A stretch of DNA of 64,000 nt. Source: Aporrectodea caliginosa (Eukaryota > Annelida > Clitellata > Crassiclitellata > Lumbricidae). The position numbers and the translations under genes were made by a program. The notes beneath the pieces are model-generated. The model was not told the origin of the DNA. It ran no database searches and saw nothing but the letters and a program-made list of their open reading frames with translations. The stretch covers positions 666,170-730,169 of the forward strand of contig JACEVL010000106.1 of NCBI GenBank assembly GCA_020284085.1. The letters run 5' to 3'. This document shows positions 56,984-64,000 of the stretch, piece by piece (the stretch's first letter is position 1; each line of letters opens with the position of its first letter).

Positions 56984-58133
56984 TATAGTGCTATTGAACG
57001 AGTGAACGAACGAAAGAGAATGAATGAATGAAAAATTGATAAATAATAGATGAATGAATGGACGAATGGATGAAAGAATGAATGTCCATCAAGCTTCTCT
57101 TTTGCAAAAGCTGTCCTCTGGCGATGTCTGAAGTCTTTCATTGAACGGAGCTAATTAGGTCTTAGGGTATAATGGGGCAAAGGCGCGCAAGGGGCAAGAA
57201 CGTTCAATGAGAACAGGCCCTGAACAGCTCACACTAAGTCTATGCTACAGCGCATGCGTGATGACCTAGACACGATCATTGTTTCGACAGGAGATTGAAG
57301 CGGTTAGTCGTATTACTTCAAATCCACAAGGTAAACTTTGTTTTCATCGATTTTCGTAAAATATTTGTAAAATTTGAAAACGTGATTGTCCAATTTGCGT
57401 GCGCGCTAACGAGAAACGCTATGTAGATATGGATGAAGGCAAGATTAAATGATATTTCAGTAGGTAGACCCGAGTTCATATCTGTCCGTAATAAGTAGTA
57501 GTAATGGCTGTCCTTACAGAAACGCCATTCATGGGGCAAAGGCGATCGGGGCAAGATCGTTCGCGCGCGTTTGCCCCATGTCTGGTGTACGATCTTGCCC
57601 CTTTCCATTGACCTTGTTGATCCAGTAAATTGAAAGTAAATTTAAACTTGGCAATGTAATCTTAATGATGTTATTGTAATGTATTGATTGCAGGATAATA
57701 TGTGACACAAGGTATAACTCCTGAAATGATACGACCTTTACCAAAAGCAACTACGAGACGAGCTGGCAATGGAAGAGCGCAGAAAGCTTCCTTAATAACT
57801 GCATCACCATTCAAACAGCAGCTCATTGAGAAAGAGAAACCAAAGATTGCCAAAAAAGTTGACAAGGCACTTGGGGAAAAGCCCAGCAATGGAAAGGAAC
57901 GTGTCAAAAGTAACGTTAATAATACGGGTAAAAAGGTTTCTGTAGGGTTTGAAAGGGGCCGACGACCTGATTACAACACAGTGCCCAAACCTCCCAAGAA
58001 ACTTGCGAAAAGGCGTCTGCAACTGGAAGGTGAAAGTGCCACAGAAACTGAGAAATCTGCCAAAGAAACATTGAAAAAAGGTTAAAAAACAAAAAGAGTC
58101 AGAGGATATTTGTCCTGCTTGCGATGAGGTGTA

Positions 58134-60518
58134 GGGGAGACCGGGGCAGGAGTGACATGGTGGGTAAGAGTGGCACCCCATACTAGCCAGAAAACGGCCA
58201 CCATTGTAGAATCTTTACCTTGCGTTTTAATAAGCCGGTTTGATGCGATACACAATGGAAAACTATATTCTGCAGAAGAGCTGTCACAATTATTTTTGTT
58301 TCAATTTTTAAGATTTTCGTCTAATTTGAGTTTTTTAAAGGCGATCTTTGATCAGCCCCTACTTTTTTAATAGAAGGTAAGGCACTGTTTGTATTGTGTT
58401 ATTTATAAGATCTAATATGCTTCTTTTAAATTGAACATTATCGTACGTCACATCTTAATCCTTTCATAACGAAAAGAATCGCTAAGGCGAGGCATAGCTA
58501 TGGGGCAAAAGAGGCACACCATCTGCCGTTTTTGCCCCACGACATGTCACTTTTGCCCCTGAACATGGGGCAAGAGTGGCACTTTTGACATTTGCCATTA
58601 TATTTTTCCTACATTATTTATAGTTGCTCCTTAAATTAACTTTAACAATTAAGAATATCTGAAACTTTATTCAGTCCATGAAAGCAGTAACAGTATAGCT
58701 TACGTGCAGAAGCCTCCGCATCACGAGATACCACAATGCCACATCCAGAAGCTCTAACAAGCTACATACATGTGTCAACCACATTCACTACCACAAATAA
58801 AACTTGTCTAAACAAGCTAAGTACATCAAAGGCTACTCTTCAAGCCAGAACTTCAAATGTGACCGCAACAACATTTGGATTGGGCCAACGCCATAAACGC
58901 AGAATTCAACCTGAGGTTTGCAAATGCTGAAATACTGATGGGATATCATAGCCGAAAGCAAAGGCTAATACCAACTCGCGTCGCAGCAAGAAGTATCCAG
59001 GTTATCGACCGCCAACCTCCGTGCATCTTAGACCAGCATTACCACGTGCTCCATCATGGCATAACCGAAATCTGCGAAAATCACCAACAGACTTTCTGTT
59101 GGACATCCAGTCACAACAGGCCGATACACGTTAGCTAAACCAGCCCGCAATCGATATGGAACTTGCCTGCTCATCCGAGCCTGTCAGTATTCCAGAACTC
59201 CGCTAATCGACGTAGAACTCACCTGCTCATCTGAAAATTCCAACAAACTTGAAGATGAGCCAAATCAGCCAACGTATGGTTGCAGAAGTCGCACATTTAG
59301 CTGGACTTCCCTGCAGGTCTATCTATAAGTAATTCCCTGATCTCTGAGATACATAAATAATTAATTAATTAATATTTATTATACAATGAACTAATGTAAC
59401 TTATACTTTGCCACATTGCCTCCAATTTTTCTGCTATTTAACAATGCTAATTACTAGATACACCTATATTTAAACTAAAAATAAATAATTGTAGGCCTAT
59501 AGCTTCATTGCAGAGCCTATCGATGATGATGAAACGAACCAGCCGTACTTCGATACAAGTCCGGTAACGATGCTGAGCTGCACAAATACGACAAAAGCAC
59601 CATGCCCAATAGCCAATGTGTCAGTGCTGGACATCAGTACTTATCCGCACATCCGCACACAGAACGCGAAGCAGGGCGCAAACGCAAAGGGGAAAGCTTG
59701 TGCGTGCTAACGAGTACGCCTTACAAAATAATGCTAGAGGATAAGAAGCAATATGTTAAGAGGACGCTCATGAAGAAACTTAATCTGCAAGAGAATGATA
59801 AGAACCAGAAGCAGAGGAGCCAGAAGCAGAAGAAACAGAATCAGCAGCAGCAGCAAAAACAGAAGCAGAAACAGATGCAGTAGAAACAGAAGCAGAACCA
59901 CCAGCAGAAAAAAGAGAAGCAGAGCCAGCAGCAGAAGAAACAGAAGCAGAACCAGCAACAGAAGAGTACCGTACTATTAAGAAATACAGAGCGGAAAGTG
60001 TCACCAATTTCTGCTGTATTTATTGCAGAGAGCTTTACAGCGACCCACCCGAAGAAACTTTTATTCAATGCTTAGCATGCAAATACTGGTGCCATGAAAG
60101 CTGCGCCCCTATTGAGCCCGGCGACAAGCAATTTAAATGTGATAACTGTCGTTAACCACAATTTTTTCTTACTTAGATCATAAATACGACTGACAGTTTT
60201 AATTGACTTTTCGTTACTGTTGTTAACTGTCAAATAAATAGTTAAGATAGCCTAGCTACCATTGGTCATGCTTCCATGTCAAACTTGCCCCAGGATATGC
60301 CACTCTTGCCCTAAGTGTTGGGGCAAGAGTGTCAAAATTATCTGGTTGTGTTTTGCACGTTTTGCAAAATATGTTACCATATAGAGTCAATTTTAAAGGT
60401 TTTTCTGTTAGCCTTATGAGTTGCCTACATGCCTATGAAAAATTGTGGCATTATGTTATATATTTTCGGAAATATAACAGGTTTTCTAAAAAGGTGCCTC
60501 TCTTGCCCCAGTCTCCCC
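58134..60518 (+). mobile_element. Pogo-like element (inner)
   Basis: Left end GGGGAGACCGGGGCAGGAGT; the right end TTGCCCCAGTCTCCCC is its diverged inverse. TA is duplicated at 58132-58133 and 60519-60520. GGGGCAAGAGTGGCAC words lie inside both ends. The 2385-bp interior holds remnants of its own transposase. Confidence 0.88.
59600..60155 (+). pseudogene. Transposase C-terminus of the inner pogo-like element
   Basis: LTSTPYKIMLEDKKQYVKRT (59705-59765) passes by frameshift near 59800 into a Glu/Ala/Pro-rich repeat linker (AEEPEAEETESAAAA). It then reads FCCIYCRELYSDPPEETFIQ, CLACKYWCHESCAPIEPGDK and FKCDNCR before a stop at 60153-60155. The finger is of the same PHD-like type as in the outer element. 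Upstream (58730-59140) short frames lack a recognisable DDE motif, so the copy is not autonomous. Confidence 0.75.
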
Positions 60519-60899
60519 TACGTTCACCCACCAACTGAAGACTGGATTGGTTGCAGTGGTCCATGCGGGAAATGGTGGCATGAAAAATGCACCGCATATG
60601 AAGGCGGTGTCTTTATTTGCGATTTCTGTTGACTTTGACAGAAACAATAACATTAACGGATTTGCCCCAAAACATTAACGAACTTGCCCCCATGGCGGGG
60701 CAAGATCGTCAATCACAGCACCTTCAGTTTCTTCAAAATTGTGAAGTGCTTCACTGTTTTTGGCCAGTAACAATTACTAATACATGTTCATCAAATAGCA
60801 ATTATTGTTTACAGTAACTTTTTCCTTATGACTTTTATCAGACAAACCTTCCACATGCAAAAAATCAAAAACATAACGGTCTTGCCCCATTATACCCTA

Positions 60900-61465
60900 C
60901 AGCTATTACAGATGGCTCAAAACTAGTCAAAAGCCGCTGTATACTGTAACAGAAGTGTGTAAAAACAACATCACGTGTTTTTTTAAACTCGGATTAGCAC
61001 GTGTTAATCCTTTTGCTTTATTCGAGCGGTTTCAACTCCCGCAAGATTTCACTAATGACAAATCCACTCAAGTACATTGAAGTACATGCAGTACAAGTAT
61101 ATTTGACACTGCGTGAGAAAAACTGTGAACGGTTCTTTATTTCTGCTGAACGGTTCTTTTGCAGATTTCAGTTGCAGTTGTTTTTTGAGATTTCCAAGTA
61201 AAGATAGGGTCGCTTTCGTGTAAATACTTTTTTATTGTCTGCGGTATTTTTTTGCTAATGTTGGTATTATGATCCAGTATTTTAGACCACGGTGTTTCCT
61301 TTAGAGTGCATTGCGGTGTCGCTGGACATTGCCAAACCGTTTTTATTGGTTCATGCTGTAGGGCGTTGGCCCTACCACTGCTTATAAGGTTCACATTTTT
61401 ATGGCCACAGTTGTTCATGCAAACCCACCAATTTTCTCGTCCTAAGCTGAGCGTATGAAAATTTA
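60900..61465. other. No recognisable gene
   Basis: Unique-looking AT-rich sequence with short frames on both strands. Confidence 0.45.
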
Positions 61466-61469
61466 ATCC

Positions 61470-62195
61470 TTGTGCTTAAGTCTTTGCATTGGCTTCCTGT
61501 TCAGCAAAGGATTTATTTGAAATTGGGGATCACGGTTTACAAAGCATTGAAAACTGGCCAACCACAGTTACTGTAGACATTTAGCATCAGCCTTTATTCC
61601 TCAGCCTTGTGGACTTCATTTTGATATAGCGCCGATGGTTTAGTTGGTCTCCCTGATGCGGAGTTTGTGTGCCGCTTAAAATTAAGTATGGGATGTACTT
61701 GGCATTACTCAACTATACTGCCCTGCCATGGCAAAAGGAATCAAGTCACCAACTTTTTGTTTCTGAGAAAAATGCGAAAAACAACTCAGGCATCACCCAT
61801 CGGTCTGAATTTACGCATACAGTTGGTTGATGGACATACTTCTTTTTGCCTTGGAATTTTCCAGTACTATTATTTTGAACATGCTTCTTTCTGCCTCTGC
61901 TTTTCCGCCAGAACCACATGCAATAATAACTATTTATATAGACGATTTTGTTGGACTTGCTTCTTGAACCAAAATGATAGGCCTACCGATATGTAATTTT
62001 AACCTTAAACTGGACTTGCTTCCTTTTGCCATGACAGGGCAGTATAGGTCATTTGATTCCAGTCTTTGGTATGACAAAACTGGAACTGGTTTTGGTCAAC
62101 GAGCTTTTTCTGTTTCTGAACATAGATTGTGGAACTCTCTCCCTGTGTCTGTTCATTGTTCTCGTAATTCGCTTAAGTCGTTTCGATGACAACGG
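61470..62195 (+). pseudogene. LINE ORF2 C-terminus interrupted by a MITE
   Basis: LHWLPVQQRIYLKLGITVYK and ALKTGQPQLL at about 61487-61575, then after the MITE QRAFSVSEHRLWNSLPVSVH and a stop near 62190. These are the conserved C-terminal blocks of L2/CR1-type LINEs. Confidence 0.75.
61716..62044. mobile_element. MITE with TACTGCCCTG ends
   Basis: TATACTGCCCTGCCATGGCA at 61714 and the inverse TGCCATGACAGGGCAGTATA ending at 62046, with TA as the likely target. Internal CTTCTTTTTGCCTTGG-like words repeat. It splits the LINE fragment. Confidence 0.7.
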
Positions 62196-62241
62196 TTTCA
62201 ACGTAGCCTATTAATCATCTGGATATTGAACTAATTACGGC

Positions 62242-63093
62242 CAGTGATGTGGTCTCGAGACCGCGGTCTTGGTCTCGAGACCGTCTCGAGACCGAAACCG
62301 AAAAATGCGGTCTTGGTCTTGGTCTCGGTCTCGAATGTACCGGTCTTGGTCTCGGTCTTTAAAGGTGCGGTCTTGGTCTTGGTCTTAAAGGTGTGGTCTT
62401 GGTCTTGGGCGTATGGTCTCGGTCATTCGCCTTTGGTCTTGGCCTTGCGCCTTTGGTTTGCTTTTTGGTGAGAACGAGAGTGGAGTAGCCTATTTATTAA
62501 ACGCTGTCGATTTTTCCGGTAATTCAGGGTTTTCTGAGATAACTTCGAATTCATGCGACGATCCGCTCATATAGGACAAAGCGAGAGAGGACCGCGTTGT
62601 TCGCTTCTTATCGGAAGCGACAAGAAAACGATAAGGCATAGTTAACCATGACCTCTGGTGCTATAGTGACTAGTTAAGCTTACACTGATCATGACTGATG
62701 CAGTTTCTGGAAGCAAAATCAGTAGGCGGGTAAACGATGCAGATCAGGTATTTGGTGGGGAACTTTTCTCTACTAGCAAAGTTTTTTTAATTCTGCAACA
62801 CCTGCACCTACCGAGAGTGTCTTTAGCTATAGTGTGCTCTTCATGAAACCTCGAAGACTTTGGGACAAAAACCATAACTATAAATATAATAAACATCTGA
62901 ACTGAATAATGGGATTATGTAACACTACAACTGAGAATTGCGTTTATGGTCTTGAGGCTTCGATATTGGTCCTGGATGATGCGGTCTTGGTCTCGGTCTT
63001 GGACCACGCGGTCTTGGTCTCAGTCTTGGTCATGAACCACGCGGTCTTGGTCTCGGTCTTGGTCTTGGAATTTTGGTCTCGTGCACAACACTG
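62242..63093. mobile_element. hAT-type element, GGTCTTGG-rich interior
   Basis: Starts CAGTGATGTGGTCTCGAG and ends GCACAACACTG. It is flanked by ATTACGGC at 62234-62241 and 63094-63101. Both subterminal regions are runs of GGTCTTGGTCTCGGTCTTGG in direct orientation, so the true inverted end is only a few bases. No transposase frame is seen. Confidence 0.88.
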
Positions 63094-63245
63094 ATTACGG
63101 CTTTGGTGCACCATCGGTTGATACCTTGTGCCTTAGACATCGGGGATCATATAGTGGATGCTATGTTACAATTACAGTGAAGACGTACGGAAGTAGGCTC
63201 GCTTTTTTTACTTGTTCTAAGCTGTATCTCTTGTTCGTCCTTCAG

Positions 63246-63426
63246 GGCAGTCGTGTGAGCATCTATTCTCGAGCCATTCAGGTACAGATGGAAACTTCAG
63301 CAGTCCAGGCTACCCGAACAACTACCCGCTTCACGCCTCCTGTCGCTACGTATTCCAAGGAACGGCCAACGAAAGAGTTCGCATCAGCTTCGTGGATTTC
63401 GACCTTGAACCAGGAACGGACGCTGG
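63246..63426 (+). CDS. CUB domain exon (N-terminal half)
   Basis: Acceptor TCGTCCTTCAG, donor GCTGG then GTAGGT. The exon is 181 nt long, entering in phase 1 and leaving in phase 2. The translation in the splice-compatible frame gives QSCEHLFSSHSGTDGNFSSP, GYPNNYPLHASCRYVFQG and ERVRISFVDFDLEPGTDA. This is the first half of a CUB domain: first Cys, S-PGYPNNYP, second Cys, then the F-DFDLE strand. CUB modules are extracellular binding domains of receptors and proteases. The second half should lie in the next exon, beyond the window. The longer 181-residue open frame in the same place is a different reading frame and is not the protein. Confidence 0.88.
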
Positions 63427-64000
63427 GTAGGTCACGGGGTACAATGGGGTCGTTTACGGTGGGTGGGGCAAACTCCGCTACTGTCCGTTCTCTAGTAGTG
63501 CCAGCCCCAAGCCTGGAAAAAGGAGCGGGGCGACATCAACTGTATGACAGTCGTAAGATGTCGTTAGACACGGGAAACTTGTGTGGGTGGGTTAGAATTG
63601 ATTACAGGACATATTATGAAGAATAAGGACTGATTTCATGTATTGCGGTTGGTCACAGATCAATGTTTTGTAAATCATGAGCCACACTTCGAAGCAGATC
63701 CTTTGATGAACCGTAAGCCAATGCAGAAATGTAAGCATAGGACTATCCTGTTCATATATTTGGCTATATTCTGCACGTATAAGTTATGGCTAGTCCACGC
63801 TTTCACTAGACCTTACAGAACCATTCTTCATCAAACCAAATCTTAGCTTACCTATTACCGATCCTGCCTACTACAGTCAACTCCACCCTAATAATATAAT
63901 CGCTTTAAACTTTTTAAGACGATAATATGCTTTGATGCATATATACATTGCTAACTATCCTGCTCAGAGCAACCTTCCCTACTTTAGCGTATACTCTTCT
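63427..64000 (+). other. Intron after the CUB exon
   Basis: It starts with GTAGGT. I see no second CUB half with its expected Cys and D-V-I-DG motif before the window ends. Confidence 0.5.

Larger units (their letters stand above)
57702..60632 (+). pseudogene. Pogo-type transposase C-terminus, interrupted by the inner element
   Basis: The first piece (57702-58133) has ITPEMIRPLPKATTRRAGNG and a Lys/Glu-rich linker. After a frameshift in an A run near 58075 comes KQKESEDICPACDEV. The second piece (60519-60632) has YVHPPTEDWIGCSGPCGKWW and HEKCTAYEGGVFICDFC, then a stop. Removing 58134-60518 and one TA joins GTG-TAC-GTT (Val-Tyr-Val) and restores one PHD-like finger with CxxC, CxxxC, HxxC and CxxC. 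The finger is intact; the DDE catalytic domain is not present. Confidence 0.82.
57165..60897 (+). mobile_element. Pogo-like element (outer), hosting a second one
   Basis: Ends GGGTATAATGGGGCAA and TTGCCCCATTATACCC are perfect inverses, flanked by TA (57163-57164, 60898-60899). Without the inserted element (58134-60518) it is about 1.35 kb and contains the last part of a pogo-type transposase gene in two pieces. GGGGCAAGATCG words recur near both ends. Confidence 0.85.

Noticed and set aside
63081..63626. 181-residue open frame over the CUB exon
   Set aside because: It is in a different frame from the CUB motif. The splice-compatible frame with QSCEHLF and PGYPNNYP is the real one; the long frame is chance.

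Overview
The window is eukaryotic, intron-bearing, repeat-dense DNA from a metazoan. The mix of CR1/L2/Jockey-type LINEs, tRNA-derived SINEs, hAT, Tc1/mariner, pogo, piggyBac and Mutator-like elements, plus kringle and CUB exons, suggests a marine invertebrate (echinoderm, hemichordate or similar). The palindrome TAGGCCTA occurs about 27 times by eye. I cannot fix the species. There are no bacterial operons, rRNA genes or CRISPR arrays.

Host genes. Only two stretches look like conserved host exons, both on the plus strand: a complete kringle domain in one exon (21358-21609) and the first half of a CUB domain (63246-63426). Their splice phases are compatible (both phase 1), so they could belong to one extracellular or membrane receptor-like gene with an intron of about 41.6 kb full of transposons, or to two genes. 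A 222-residue open frame on the minus strand (45170-45838) is unassigned.

Layout. 0-8.3 kb: LINE fragments, a mariner MITE and a relic of an orphan multicopy family, lying between two inverted repeat arms. 8.3-11.9 kb: microsatellites and a minus-strand LINE. 12.0-13.4 kb: a foldback-like element with arms of 15-bp repeats and a piggyBac-like MITE inside. 13.6-18.8 kb: the most interesting object, a 5.2-kb element with 460-470-bp inverted ends carrying one long minus-strand gene (orphan N-terminal domain, PIN/XPG-like nuclease domain, Tesmin/TSO1-like CXC domain). It is broken by a 1-kb LINE insertion and one in-frame stop. 19-34 kb: kringle exon, minisatellites, hAT and mariner elements, and a second orphan relic interrupted by a mariner element. 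34.9-36.8 kb: a TA-flanked element with a SINE and a 9-bp-TSD Mutator-like MITE inside it. 38-43.8 kb: LINE, hAT transposase relic, integrase-like relic. 44-52.4 kb: a sparsely annotated region between two inverted arms. 53-61 kb: a run of TA-flanked elements whose ends begin GGG. Three of them carry C-terminal PHD-like fingers of pogo-type transposases and one carries another orphan family. 61-63.1 kb: LINE tail, MITE and hAT element, then the CUB exon.

Most coding potential here belongs to mobile elements, nearly all broken. Clear target site duplications, several of which restore an interrupted reading frame, allow the insertion order to be read in many places. All family assignments are by eye from protein motifs; none was checked against a database.
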